Source of the DNA: Mucilaginibacter gossypii
GTDB lineage: Bacteria; Bacteroidota; Bacteroidia; Sphingobacteriales; Sphingobacteriaceae
Assembly: GCF_900100945.1 (NCBI RefSeq)
Contig: NZ_FNCG01000004.1
Location: forward strand, 1 to 64,000
Length of the DNA: 64,000 nt
Reading direction: 5' to 3'
Made by a program: the position numbers and the translations under genes. The notes under the pieces were generated by a model. That model had not been told where the DNA came from, made no database searches, and saw only the letters and a program-made list of their open reading frames with translations. This document shows positions 33,387 through 42,168 of the stretch, piece after piece. Every line of letters starts with the position of its first letter. Position 1 is the first letter of the stretch.

Positions 33387-34130
33387 CTATATCCTCTCGA
33401 TATCTCCGCTCCCTGCTTTTGAGCTTGAAATATTTTTAGCACCGCCGGTATAATGCACATCGCCTGAGCCGCTTACCGATGCATCAATTTTACTGCTGGC
33501 ATTGATGGTAGCGTCGCCTGAACCTGCTATGTGTACCTCGGTATTAATGGTGATCAAATCGCGGGCGGTAAAATCGCCCGAGCCTACAACATTTACTCTT
33601 GAATTATCGGCACGGCCCGAAAGTTTCATATCACCAGAGCCCGAAATGCTGCTATCCAGGTTTTTAGCATTCACTTTGCCCAGCATATCGCCCGAGCCAA
33701 CAACTTTTAATTTTAATGAGGTAGTGCTGATGCCGTCTTTAAAATAAACATCGCCCGAACCGGCAACGTTAATGCTGGTCATATCTTTAGCTACCACATG
33801 TACAATCATTTTACGGCTGCGGCCAAAGCTCCAGTTATCCCAGTTGGTACCTTTTTTACTGTAAATCTTCAATACCCCGCCCTGCACTTCGGTAATGATC
33901 TTGTCGATAACATCCGAAGGTGCTTCAACTTTTACCGATTCGTTTGAGCCCTGTGTAAAGTAGACATCAAAAGAGCCTGCCAGGTCAATAGCGCTGAAGC
34001 CTGATAAATGACGGTCTTGCGTGGTTTGGTCGGCGTGTTTAACAATTGGGTTTACTGTTTTTGCCGAGGCGTAACCTGTAGTTCCTGCTGCCAACACGGC
34101 TGCCAATAATATTTTTGAAATCGATTTCAT
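33387..34130 (-). CDS. DUF2807 (GIN domain) secreted protein with GSGD repeats
   Basis: From the ATG ending at 34130 the product has 247 residues; an upstream in-frame start at 34157 would add nine residues before the signal peptide. 'MKSISKILLAAVLAAGTTGY' plus 'ASA' is a clear signal peptide. The mature part is a DUF2807 or putative auto-transporter adhesin head GIN domain, beginning 'RHLSGFSAIDLAGSFDVYFT'. Seven GSGD turns recur every 15-21 residues (AGSGDVYF, VGSGDMLG, SGSGDMKL, VGSGDFTA, AGSGDATI, SGSGDVHY, AGSGDIER), which suggests a right-handed beta-helix. Function is unknown; such proteins are abundant and secreted in Bacteroidota. It is convergent with ftcD. Confidence 0.9.
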   Translation of the reverse strand: MKSISKILLAAVLAAGTTGYASAKTVNPIVKHADQTTQDRHLSGFSAIDLAGSFDVYFTQGSNESVKVEAPSDVIDKIITEVQGGVLKIYSKKGTNWDNWSFGRSRKMIVHVVAKDMTSINVAGSGDVYFKDGISTTSLKLKVVGSGDMLGKVNAKNLDSSISGSGDMKLSGRADNSRVNVVGSGDFTARDLITINTEVHIAGSGDATINASSKIDASVSGSGDVHYTGGAKNISSSKAGSGDIERI

Positions 34131-34274
34131 GACGGTTGTTTTAGTTTCGTTTTCCAATTAGACGCCGGCAGTGGGAGGAAAGTTGCACGGGATTTGATTT
34201 TTTTAGTGAGTAGTTGATTAGGTTGATTGGGTGAGTGGTTGTTTTGGGAGGGGGGAAGTTTTTCACCTTATTAA

Positions 34275-34315
34275 ACAAAAAAGACTTACGAAGTATTTTA
34301 AAACTTCGCAAGTCT
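34275..34315 (-). terminator. Terminator downstream of the M1 peptidase pair
   Basis: Read on the minus strand, agacttgcgaagt (34315-34303) pairs with acttcgtaagtct (34294-34282), 12 of 13 bases, and a run of T follows. It lies about 190 bp after the second peptidase stop codon. Confidence 0.8.
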
Positions 34316-34357
34316 GAACTCTACAATTTCTCATCCTGAGTAAATGTCTTTGAAGGA

Positions 34358-34426
34358 GTAGTAACAAAGTGGGCGTGTCAGTCTGAGCCTGTCGAAGACT
34401 CGTGCGCAGAGGCCCTATTCACCATG
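34358..34426 (-). repeat. Copy of dispersed repeat (cttcgacaggctca core)
   Basis: Read on the minus strand this segment aligns with 106-173 over about 65 bp with small differences; the shared core is agtcttcgacaggctca. Both copies are intergenic. This is a short dispersed repeat common in related genomes, as an inference from its two occurrences here. Confidence 0.7.
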
Positions 34427-34500
34427 CTTCGACGGGCTCAGCATGCCCCCCGTTTTTTGTTATGGGTAGGAATCAACTACTCACCCAATGAACCACTCAC

Positions 34501-36165
34501 TCAATCAACCTTAATATAGTAATTGAAAGTATCCACCTCCACATTGTCCTTCGTAATACCGTCAATTTTTACAGGGGTAAACTGTGTGGTTGGTTTAATA
34601 AATATATAACCGCCGCCTTTTACACGCACCTTTACCGGCATGTTGAAACCTTCGGCATTGGCAATCCACTTGGTATAAAGCTTGCCGTCTTTAGTTACAA
34701 ACTGGAGGGTTGGGATGTCTTTATAATGCAGGTACTGGTCAAATACGGGAGCAAGGTTCATGCCTGCCTGTTTGCAGATATAGCCTACAATATCGTCATA
34801 GGTAACGGTTTTATGGTAGAAGGTTTTGTTAAGCCCGCGGAGGATGCTGCGCCATTTGTCATCATTATTGATAATGGTGCGCACCATGTTTAACAGGTTG
34901 CCACCTTTATAATACATATCACCTGAACCTTCCATGTTTACACCATACGGCCCTACAATTGGTTTGTCATTACGGATATTTTTACGAGTTCCGTTCACGT
35001 ATTCCTGCCCGGCTTGTTTACCGTAATAGGTTTCAATGAACAGCGATTCGGAATAGTTAGTAAAACTTTCGTGGATCCACATATCGGCAACATCTTTTGA
35101 GGTAATGTTATTGCCAAACCATTCGTGACCGCTTTCGTGTACCACGATGAAATCCCATTTTAGGCCCCAGCCGGTACCTGAAAGGTCGCGACCGAGATAA
35201 CCGTTTTTGTAATGGTTGCCATAAGCTGTGCCGCTTTGGTGTTCCATGCCGAGGTGTGGCGTTTCAACCAGTTTATAGCCGTCTTCATAAAAAGGATAGG
35301 GGCCAAACCAGTATTCGAACGATTTAAGCATTCGCGGCGCATCAAGCTCCCATTGTTTTTTGGCTTTGTCAACATTATAACTTAATGGCCAGTAGTCCAG
35401 CGTTAACGGGCCTTTTTCGCCCTGGTAAGCACCTTCAAAGTGGACATAGTCTCCAATGTTGGCTTCTATGTCATAATTGTTGATAGGGTTAGCCACAAAC
35501 CAATCGAAGCGGGTATAGCCGTTATTTAAGTCGGTTACTTTGCGTAATCTGCCGTTGGATACATCTTTTAAACCATTAGGTGCGCTGATACTGATCAGGG
35601 CGCTGTCTACCTCATCGTATTGATGATCTTTTGTAGGCCACCAAATACTGGCGCCGATACCCTGGCAGGCAGTTGCCACCCACGGTTTGCCTAATGAGTC
35701 GGTAGTGTAAACCACGCCGCCATCCCATGGCGCACGTTTTGCAATAGTTGGGTTACCGGAATAATAAACAATAAACTCGTCCTTACTGCCTTTTTTTATG
35801 GTTTTAGGGAAGGTAACAAACACCGCATTAAACTCGCGTGTAAAGGGAATTTCGGCGCCCTCATACACCACTTTCTCTACTTTTAAATTGGCAAACAGAT
35901 CAAACTGAAGTTTGGTGAAATTTTGAGTAGCCGTGAATTTGAACAGGTTGCTGCCGCTGATGAATTTTTTATCGATATCAAACTTCACATCCAGGTGATA
36001 GTAGTTAATATCATAACAGGTACGCAGCGGTGTTAAGCTCCCTCTGAGCGAATCGGCGCGGGTAAATGTTTGCCTGTTGGTGCCTAACTGTGCCTGAGTT
36101 GGCGTTATGCCAGCTACGGTAAGACCTAAAGCGACTGCAAAAATATTTAAGAACTTATTTTTCAT
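34501..36165 (-). CDS. M1 family metallopeptidase, downstream copy
   Basis: This secreted or envelope zinc aminopeptidase has 554 residues, with a signal peptide ('FLNIFAVALGLTVAGITPTQ' then 'AQ'). The N-terminal beta domain has 'INYYHLDVKFDIDKKFISGS'. The exopeptidase loop is 'TPHLGMEHQSGTAYG'. The zinc site is H343-ESG-H347 and E366 ('HESGHEWFGNN', then 'MWIHESFTNYSE'). It is about two-thirds identical along its length to the neighbouring paralogue, colinear to the active site, and 12 bp downstream of it. The C-terminal ERAP1-like domain of larger M1 enzymes is missing, as usual for this short subgroup. It removes N-terminal residues from peptides; specificity is not evident. Confidence 0.94.
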   Translation of the reverse strand: MKNKFLNIFAVALGLTVAGITPTQAQLGTNRQTFTRADSLRGSLTPLRTCYDINYYHLDVKFDIDKKFISGSNLFKFTATQNFTKLQFDLFANLKVEKVVYEGAEIPFTREFNAVFVTFPKTIKKGSKDEFIVYYSGNPTIAKRAPWDGGVVYTTDSLGKPWVATACQGIGASIWWPTKDHQYDEVDSALISISAPNGLKDVSNGRLRKVTDLNNGYTRFDWFVANPINNYDIEANIGDYVHFEGAYQGEKGPLTLDYWPLSYNVDKAKKQWELDAPRMLKSFEYWFGPYPFYEDGYKLVETPHLGMEHQSGTAYGNHYKNGYLGRDLSGTGWGLKWDFIVVHESGHEWFGNNITSKDVADMWIHESFTNYSESLFIETYYGKQAGQEYVNGTRKNIRNDKPIVGPYGVNMEGSGDMYYKGGNLLNMVRTIINNDDKWRSILRGLNKTFYHKTVTYDDIVGYICKQAGMNLAPVFDQYLHYKDIPTLQFVTKDGKLYTKWIANAEGFNMPVKVRVKGGGYIFIKPTTQFTPVKIDGITKDNVEVDTFNYYIKVD

Positions 36166-36177
36166 GTATGTTGAGGG

Positions 36178-37848
36178 TTAATCCATGAGCGCACCCACGT
36201 AGTAGTTTAAATAATCAATTTCGATATTATCTTTAGTAGCACCTGCAATTTCAACCGGGCTCATTTGTTTTGTTGGGGTGATGAATTTGTATTCGCCGCC
36301 CTTTACACGTACCCTGATGGGCATATTGAAATCTTTGGCTTCGGCTATCCAGCGGCAGTAAAGCTTGTTTTCATGGCTGGTAAATTCAAGCACCGGAAGG
36401 TTGCGGTAATGCAGGTATTGCTCAAAAATAGGCGAAAGGTTCATGCCCGATTGTTGGTTGATGAAGCCCACCACATCGTCATAGGTAACTGTTTTATGAT
36501 AAAAAGTTTTGTTAAGCCCGCGCAGGATGCCGCGCCATTTTTCATCATCATTAATAACAGTGCGGATCATGTTCAGGAAAACAGCGCCTTTGGAGTACAT
36601 ATCGCCCGAGCCTTCTTTGTTTACATTGTAAACGCCAACTATAGGACCGTCATTATTAATGGTGAGCCTTAAACCGTAGTTATATTCCTGTCCGGCTTTT
36701 TTACCCCAGTTATCCTCCACAAAAAGTGATTCGGAATAACAGGTAAAGCTTTCGTGGACCCACATATCGGCAAGGTCTTTATCGGTTATGTTATTGCCAA
36801 ACCATTCGTGCCCGCTTTCGTGCACGATGATATAATCCCATTTGCTGCCCCAGCCTGTACCCGATAAATCATAGCCCATATAGCCATTCATGAAGTGATT
36901 GCCATAGGCTACTGCTCCCTGGTGTTCCATGCCCAGGTGCGGGGTTTCAACCAGTTTATAGCCATCTTCATAAAAAGGGTAAGGGCCAAACCAGTGCTCG
37001 AAGGCTTTCAACATAGGCTTAACATTGGCGGCAAATTGTTTTTTTGCTTTTTCCAGACTAGTTGGCAAAACCCAATAATCAAGCGTAAGCTTGCCTTTTT
37101 CGCCCATGTAGGTGTCTTCAAAATGAGTATAATCGGCAATGTTGGCAGCAACATCGTAATTGTTGATCGGGTTGGCCACAAACCAGTCGAACCGGGTATA
37201 GCCATCCTTAAGCTGCGTCACCTTGCGCAGGCGACCGTTGGATACATCTTTCAAACCTTTTGGCACACTGATGCTGATCATCATGCTGTCCACCTCATCG
37301 GCCAGCTGATCTTTATTGGGCCACCAGATGCTGGCACCAATCCCTTCGCAGGCGGTTGCTACAAAGGGTTTGCCTAATGAATCTTTTTTAAATACCAGTC
37401 CGCCATCCCAGGGGGCGTTTTTAGCTATAGTTGGGTTACCGGAATAGTAAACGGTAAACTCATCTTTGCTGTCTTTACTTATGGTTTGCGGAAAGTTGAG
37501 GAATACGGCGTTGCCATCGCGGGTATAGGCAAGTTCTTTCCCCTTATAAACAACTTTAGCAATGTTAAGGTTAGCAAACAGGTCGAACTGGAGTTTATTG
37601 AAATCCTGTGTGGCGGTGAATTTAAACTGATTGCTGCCGCTGATAAACTTTTTATCGATATCAATCTTAACGTCAAGGTGATAGTAATTGATATCATAAC
37701 AGGTACGCAAAGGCGTAAGCATTCCACGCAATGAATCGGCATGGGTGAATTGCTCTTTTTCCTTCAGGAGCTGGGCCCCCGCTGGTTGAGTGAATGTTGC
37801 AGCACTTAATAAAGTCAGGGTTGCAAAATATAGTTGTTTTATTTTCAT
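36178..37848 (-). CDS. M1 family metallopeptidase, upstream copy
   Basis: I chose the ATG ending at 37848 ('MKIKQLYFATLTLLSAATFT' followed by 'QPAGAQ'), giving 556 residues with a clean signal peptide. A longer frame to 37917 would add 23 residues that hide it. Motifs equal those of the downstream copy: GMEH ('ETPHLGMEHQGAVAYG'), zinc site H343-ESG-H347 and E366 ('MWVHESFTCYSE'). The two differ mostly at surface positions and in the C-terminal tail, where this copy ends 'IEIDYLNYYVGALMD'. Only 12 bp separate the two genes, so they are a tandem duplication transcribed together. Confidence 0.94.
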   Translation of the reverse strand: MKIKQLYFATLTLLSAATFTQPAGAQLLKEKEQFTHADSLRGMLTPLRTCYDINYYHLDVKIDIDKKFISGSNQFKFTATQDFNKLQFDLFANLNIAKVVYKGKELAYTRDGNAVFLNFPQTISKDSKDEFTVYYSGNPTIAKNAPWDGGLVFKKDSLGKPFVATACEGIGASIWWPNKDQLADEVDSMMISISVPKGLKDVSNGRLRKVTQLKDGYTRFDWFVANPINNYDVAANIADYTHFEDTYMGEKGKLTLDYWVLPTSLEKAKKQFAANVKPMLKAFEHWFGPYPFYEDGYKLVETPHLGMEHQGAVAYGNHFMNGYMGYDLSGTGWGSKWDYIIVHESGHEWFGNNITDKDLADMWVHESFTCYSESLFVEDNWGKKAGQEYNYGLRLTINNDGPIVGVYNVNKEGSGDMYSKGAVFLNMIRTVINDDEKWRGILRGLNKTFYHKTVTYDDVVGFINQQSGMNLSPIFEQYLHYRNLPVLEFTSHENKLYCRWIAEAKDFNMPIRVRVKGGEYKFITPTKQMSPVEIAGATKDNIEIDYLNYYVGALMD

Positions 37849-38085
37849 GTACTTAAATTGTGTCAGGTTAAAAGGTATCCATGATAGCCAAGTTAAAGTT
37901 TTTTTAACGCATGTCATTTCGATGAAGCAGCGGGAGCCTCATGCGGTGGCGCGGAAGAGAAATCTTATACGCCCTGTAAAGTTGCTTTTCAAGCCTACTC
38001 TTCGCGCGTATAAAATTGCTCCCTACGGAAATGAAATAGGAGAAAAAAACTAATCTCTGACCTCCAACCTCTAATCTCTAAATAA

Positions 38086-39942
38086 CTACTTCAACACCTG
38101 CACATCAATATAGCTATTATTATAAACCGTTTCGGTTGCTTTGATGTAATCGCTTTCATCAGCTTTATATGGGTTTTCCACAAATTTTTGAGGATTGCGT
38201 GCTACTATCGGGAACCAGGTGCTTTGTACCTGGATCATGATACGGTGACCTTTTTTAAAGGTGTGCAATACATCCTGCAGGCGGAAATTTACATCGGTTT
38301 TTTGATTAGCCACCAAGGCCTCCGGCTTTTCAAAACTATTGCGGAAACGTGCCGGCATTACTTCCGAACGTACCATTTGCCAGTAATTACTCAGGATGAT
38401 GTTTTTGTTTGGCATATACGGGTTGTTCGGTTCATCGGCCGGATATACGTCAATCAGTTTAACAACAAAATCGGCATCGGTGCCTGTTGTAGCAATTTTC
38501 AGGTGTGCCATGATCTCGCCCCCAAGGGTAACATCATCATTTAATATCTCGCTTTGGTAAACCAACACATCCGGACGGCGACCTGCAAAACGCTGGTCCT
38601 CGCTCATATAATTATGAGGGGTAAAGCCCATGGTAGTGGTGTTATCTTCGGTATAAGGAACCGGTTTAAGCGGATCGCTGATGTATGATACAGAGCCCTG
38701 AGTTGCAGGTTGGGTATTTACAAGCTTACCATCGGCACCCAAAAACATTTTTTCATGCACGGCATTGGCGGCAGGCCATTTATCAAATGTTGCCCATTCC
38801 TTTTTGCCGGTATTAAACATGTAAGCATTTGGCAAGCCGGAATTTTTATCTCCATTGCCTTTCAGGAAGTGGTTGAAGAATTTGGCTTCGATATTTTTTT
38901 GATAGAAGGTAGCAATGCTATCGCCAAAGTAAACATTGCTATGCATGGTATGCCCTGTTTCGCGCGACCAGCGGCCATGACCGAATGGTCCCATCACGAT
39001 AGTATTGTAAGCGTTTGGATCGGTTTTGTTGATGGTTTTATAAATAGCCAGCGGGCCGGTTAAGTCTTCGGCATCAAACCAGCCGCCAACCAGCATTACA
39101 GCAGGTTTTACTTTGCCGTAATGTTTTAGCAGGCCGCGCTTTTGCCAAAACTCATCGTAGTTAGGGTGGTTAATAGATTCCTGCCAAAAGAAGTTATCAT
39201 GATAAAATTTATCGGCATTTTTAAGCGGGCCAAGATCTAATAAATACTGGTAACCGTCTTTGCTATCGGGTTTAAGCATGGAGTACCAGGCTTTGCTGGT
39301 TGTATCAGTTTTTTGAACACCAAATACCGGGAAGGTGAAAAAGTACCCCTCAATGAAAGCGCCGTTGTGATGAAAATCGTCAAAAAAGAAATCGGAAATA
39401 GGGGCTTGCGGCGATGATGCCTTAAGTGCCGGGTGGTTTGACAGGATGCCCGCAGCAGTATAAAAGCCCGGGTAGGAGATACCATACTGGCCAACCTTGC
39501 CATTGTTGTTGGCTACGTTTTTAACCAGCCAATCGGTAGTATCATAGGTGTCAGAACCTTCGTCAACATCTTTTTTGCTTTTCTTGTTATCGATAACCGG
39601 TGTCATGTTGGTCCAGCTGCCTTCACTTTTCCAACGGCCGCGTACGTCCTGATAAACAAAAATATAACCTTCTTTCATCATAATTTCAGACGGGCCAAGC
39701 CTTTGAGGATATTTATCCTCGCCGTAAGGGGCGATGCTGTAGCAGGTACGCATCATCATCATCGGGTACTTATTTTGCGATGAAGCATCCTTTGGGGTAT
39801 AAATAGAGGTGAACAGTTTTACACCATCGCGCATGGTGATGTACACATCTTTTTTGGTAAAATGCTCCTTTACATAGTTGCTTTGAGCATTAACGCCGGT
39901 ATATAATAATACCAGCACAAAAAGTAAGTTAATTTTCTTCAT
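38086..39942 (-). CDS. CocE/NonD-family alpha/beta hydrolase (X-Pro dipeptidyl-peptidase-like)
   Basis: From the ATG ending at 39942 the protein has 618 residues with signal peptide 'INLLFVLVLLYTGVNAQ'. The alpha/beta-hydrolase part has the nucleophile S156 in 'YGISYPGFYTA' and an oxyanion region 'MMRTCYSIAPYGEDKYPQRL'. Catalytic Asp ('VGGWFDAEDLTG') and His ('MGPFGHGRWSRETGH') fit the alpha-amino-acid ester hydrolase / X-Pro dipeptidyl-peptidase S15 class. A C-terminal jelly-roll (about 420-610, 'HLKIATTGTDADFVVKLIDV') completes the CocE/NonD layout. It is likely a periplasmic peptidase or ester/amide hydrolase; substrate unknown. It lies upstream of the M1 pair on the same strand, hinting at a shared role in peptide use. 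Confidence 0.9.
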   Translation of the reverse strand: MKKINLLFVLVLLYTGVNAQSNYVKEHFTKKDVYITMRDGVKLFTSIYTPKDASSQNKYPMMMMRTCYSIAPYGEDKYPQRLGPSEIMMKEGYIFVYQDVRGRWKSEGSWTNMTPVIDNKKSKKDVDEGSDTYDTTDWLVKNVANNNGKVGQYGISYPGFYTAAGILSNHPALKASSPQAPISDFFFDDFHHNGAFIEGYFFTFPVFGVQKTDTTSKAWYSMLKPDSKDGYQYLLDLGPLKNADKFYHDNFFWQESINHPNYDEFWQKRGLLKHYGKVKPAVMLVGGWFDAEDLTGPLAIYKTINKTDPNAYNTIVMGPFGHGRWSRETGHTMHSNVYFGDSIATFYQKNIEAKFFNHFLKGNGDKNSGLPNAYMFNTGKKEWATFDKWPAANAVHEKMFLGADGKLVNTQPATQGSVSYISDPLKPVPYTEDNTTTMGFTPHNYMSEDQRFAGRRPDVLVYQSEILNDDVTLGGEIMAHLKIATTGTDADFVVKLIDVYPADEPNNPYMPNKNIILSNYWQMVRSEVMPARFRNSFEKPEALVANQKTDVNFRLQDVLHTFKKGHRIMIQVQSTWFPIVARNPQKFVENPYKADESDYIKATETVYNNSYIDVQVLK

Positions 39943-40188
39943 GAGATCAGTCGTGTTAAATTGGGTTAAATTTAATAAAGAGTTAACGATAAACCGATTT
40001 ATCATTAACTCTGTTACAAAATGGGATAAAATGCGGTTGGTATGGGGTAAATTTTATGTCGGATTTCGGATGTTCGATTTCGGATTTTTGTCTGAACCGG
40101 GATTAAATCCCTAAAATCATGGTTCAGAAAATAAATGCTAACCTCTAATCTCCAATCACTAATCTCTCAAAAGCAACTTTAAAATCCT

Positions 40189-40196
40189 TAACTTTG
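40189..40196 (+). promoter_or_regulatory. Candidate -7 box (TAACTTTG) for lpdA
   Basis: The octamer taactttg fits TAnnTTTG and ends 23 bp before the lpdA start codon. The rest of the gap (40071-40170) is low-complexity sequence of the cggattttt and ctaatctc type that recurs elsewhere between genes here. Confidence 0.5.
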
Positions 40197-40219
40197 CCCA
40201 CCATAAAATACACACTACT

Positions 40220-41623
40220 ATGCAATATGATGTTATAGTTATAGGTTCGGGCCCTGGCGGTTATGTAGCCGCTATCCGCTGTGCCCAGCTTGGTTTAAAA
40301 ACCGCAATTGTTGAAAAGTATAATACCCTTGGCGGTACCTGTCTTAATGTAGGCTGTATCCCGTCAAAGGCACTGTTGGATTCGTCTGAACATTACCACA
40401 ATGCTGCCCATGCTTTTAAAACCCATGGCATCAACCTTAAAGATCTTTCGATAGATTTTGGACAGATGATTAAACGCAAGCAGGAAGTTGTTGATGCTAA
40501 CACCAGCGGCATCAGCTACCTGATGAAGAAAAATAAGATTGACACTCACTTTGGCGTAGGATCATTTAAAGATAAAAACACCATCACTGTTAAAAAGAAC
40601 GATGGTACTGTTATCGAAATTACCGGCAAAAACGTGATCATCGCTACTGGTTCAAAACCATCGGCATTGCCATTTTTGCCTATCGATAAAAAACGCATTA
40701 TTACATCAACCGAAGCATTGAGCCTGAGCGAAGTGCCAAAACACCTGGTGTTGATTGGTGGTGGCGTTATCGGTTTGGAGCTGGGTTCGGTTTATGCCCG
40801 TTTAGGCGCCAAAGTATCTGTAATTGAATTTATGGACGGCATTATCCCAACTATGGATAAGGGCCTGGGCCGTGAGCTGCAAAAAGTATTAACTAAACTG
40901 GGTATGGAGTTTTACCTGGGGCACAAAGTTACCGGCGCTGCCGTAAAAGGTAAAGAAGTAACCGTTAGCTTTGATACCCCTAAAGGCGAAAAGAAAGAAC
41001 TGAAAGGCGATTATTGCCTGGTAGCTGTTGGTCGTATAGCTTACACCGATGGCTTAGGTTTAGAGAATATCGGTATTACCGTTGAGGAACGCGGTCGTAA
41101 AATTACGGTTGATGAGCACCTGGAAACCAAAGTTAAAGGTGTTTATGCCATTGGCGATGTAATTAAAGGTGCCATGCTTGCTCACAAAGCTGAAGATGAA
41201 GGTACGCTGGTTGCCGAAATTATTGCCGGCCAAAAACCGCATATTGATTACAACCTGATTCCGGGTGTAGTTTATACCTGGCCAGAAGTTGCCGCTGTTG
41301 GTCAAACAGAAGAGCAACTGAAAGCAGCCGGTGTTAAATACAAAACCGGTTCGTTCCCGTTCAAAGCCAGCGGCCGTGCCCGTGCCAGCGGCGACCTGGA
41401 TGGTTTTGTAAAAGTATTGGCTGATGCCACTACCGACGAAATTTTAGGTGTACACATGATTGGTCCGCGTGCTGCCGATATGATAGCCGAAGCAGTTGTG
41501 GCAATGGAGTACCGCGCGAGTGCCGAAGATATTTCGCGCATGAGCCACGCCCACCCAACCTACACTGAAGCGATGCGCGAAGCATGTTTAGCCGCTACTG
41601 AAAACAGGGCGATACATATTTAA
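40220..41623 (+). CDS. lpdA: Dihydrolipoyl dehydrogenase (E3)
   Basis: The FAD enzyme that reoxidises dihydrolipoamide for pyruvate and 2-oxoglutarate dehydrogenases and the glycine-cleavage system. The 467-residue protein has the N-terminal FAD loop 'VIGSGPGGYVAAIRCAQLG', the redox disulphide 'GGTCLNVGCIPSKALLDSSE', the NAD loop 'LVLIGGGVIGLELGSVYARL', the 'GVYAIGDVIKGAMLAHKAED' FAD motif, and a dimer-interface base His in 'MSHAHPTYTEAMREACLAAT'. It stands alone, with its own promoter-like box upstream and a strong terminator 45 bp after the stop. Confidence 0.97.
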   Translation: MQYDVIVIGSGPGGYVAAIRCAQLGLKTAIVEKYNTLGGTCLNVGCIPSKALLDSSEHYHNAAHAFKTHGINLKDLSIDFGQMIKRKQEVVDANTSGISYLMKKNKIDTHFGVGSFKDKNTITVKKNDGTVIEITGKNVIIATGSKPSALPFLPIDKKRIITSTEALSLSEVPKHLVLIGGGVIGLELGSVYARLGAKVSVIEFMDGIIPTMDKGLGRELQKVLTKLGMEFYLGHKVTGAAVKGKEVTVSFDTPKGEKKELKGDYCLVAVGRIAYTDGLGLENIGITVEERGRKITVDEHLETKVKGVYAIGDVIKGAMLAHKAEDEGTLVAEIIAGQKPHIDYNLIPGVVYTWPEVAAVGQTEEQLKAAGVKYKTGSFPFKASGRARASGDLDGFVKVLADATTDEILGVHMIGPRAADMIAEAVVAMEYRASAEDISRMSHAHPTYTEAMREACLAATENRAIHI

Positions 41624-41667
41624 TAATTTCGGAATTGGGATTTTCGATTTCGGATTTTTAATTTTAT

Positions 41668-41704
41668 AAAAGCAGGAACAACTTTATGTTCCTGCTTTTG
41701 TTTT
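41668..41704 (+). terminator. Terminator after lpdA
   Basis: The stem aaaagcaggaac pairs with gttcctgcttt around an eight-base loop and is followed by tgtttt. It lies 45 bp past the lpdA stop. An ATG in its loop (41686) would be a poor start for the next gene, which supports 41713 instead. Confidence 0.9.
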
Positions 41705-41712
41705 ATGTACAG

Positions 41713-42153
41713 ATGCAGACATTAATCAATATCGGAATTGTGTTATTAACCATTGCGTTCATGGAACTGCTCTCCTGGGCCCTGCACAAATACCTTTTCC
41801 ACGGGCCATTATGGTTTATTCACAAAACGCATCACCAACAAAGGCATGGCTGGTTTGAACTGAACGACCTGTTCAGCATTGGCTTCGCTGGTTTTGCTTT
41901 ATGGCTGATATGGATAGGGCATTTAACTCTGGACTACCGGCTTTGGATTGGTACTGGTATCAGCATCTATGGTATCATTTATTTTATTTTCCACGACTGG
42001 TTTATCCATAACCGTTTCAAAGCATTCAAAAGTGATAATCGCTACTTGGCCGGCATCCGCCGGGCACATAAAATCCATCATAAATCGACGGAGAAATATC
42101 CATCGGAAGAGTTTGGGTTATTGGTTGCGAATAGGAAATGGTTCAGGAAGTAA
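41713..42153 (+). CDS. crtZ: Beta-carotene hydroxylase-like (CrtZ / fatty-acid hydroxylase superfamily)
   Basis: The gene encodes 146 residues from ATG 41713. The earlier in-frame ATG at 41686 lies in the loop of the lpdA terminator, so it is unlikely. Four histidine clusters of the di-iron hydroxylases are present: 'HKYLFHGPLWFIHKTHH' (HxxxxH and HxxHH) and later 'HDWFIHNRF' and 'RRAHKIHHKS'. The pattern and small size match CrtZ, which adds hydroxyl groups at C3 of the beta-ring to make zeaxanthin. Four helices are predicted. No other carotenoid gene is in the window, so specificity rests on the family match alone. It is convergent with the lipoprotein gene downstream. Confidence 0.88.
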   Translation: MQTLINIGIVLLTIAFMELLSWALHKYLFHGPLWFIHKTHHQQRHGWFELNDLFSIGFAGFALWLIWIGHLTLDYRLWIGTGISIYGIIYFIFHDWFIHNRFKAFKSDNRYLAGIRRAHKIHHKSTEKYPSEEFGLLVANRKWFRK

Positions 42154-42168
42154 GATGCTGTAAAAAGA

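Larger units (their letters stand above)
34131..34500. other. Gap with terminator and dispersed repeat
   Basis: No gene is supported in these 370 bp. They hold the upstream region of the DUF2807 gene, the terminator at 34275-34315 for the M1 peptidase pair, and a copy of the dispersed repeat (34358-34426) whose inverted relative is at 106-173. A further cttcgacgggctcagcatg word (34428-34446) belongs to the same repeat type. Confidence 0.6.

Noticed and set aside
41686..41712. Earlier start for the CrtZ-like gene
   Set aside because: This ATG lies in the loop of the lpdA terminator; the ATG at 41713 is preferred.
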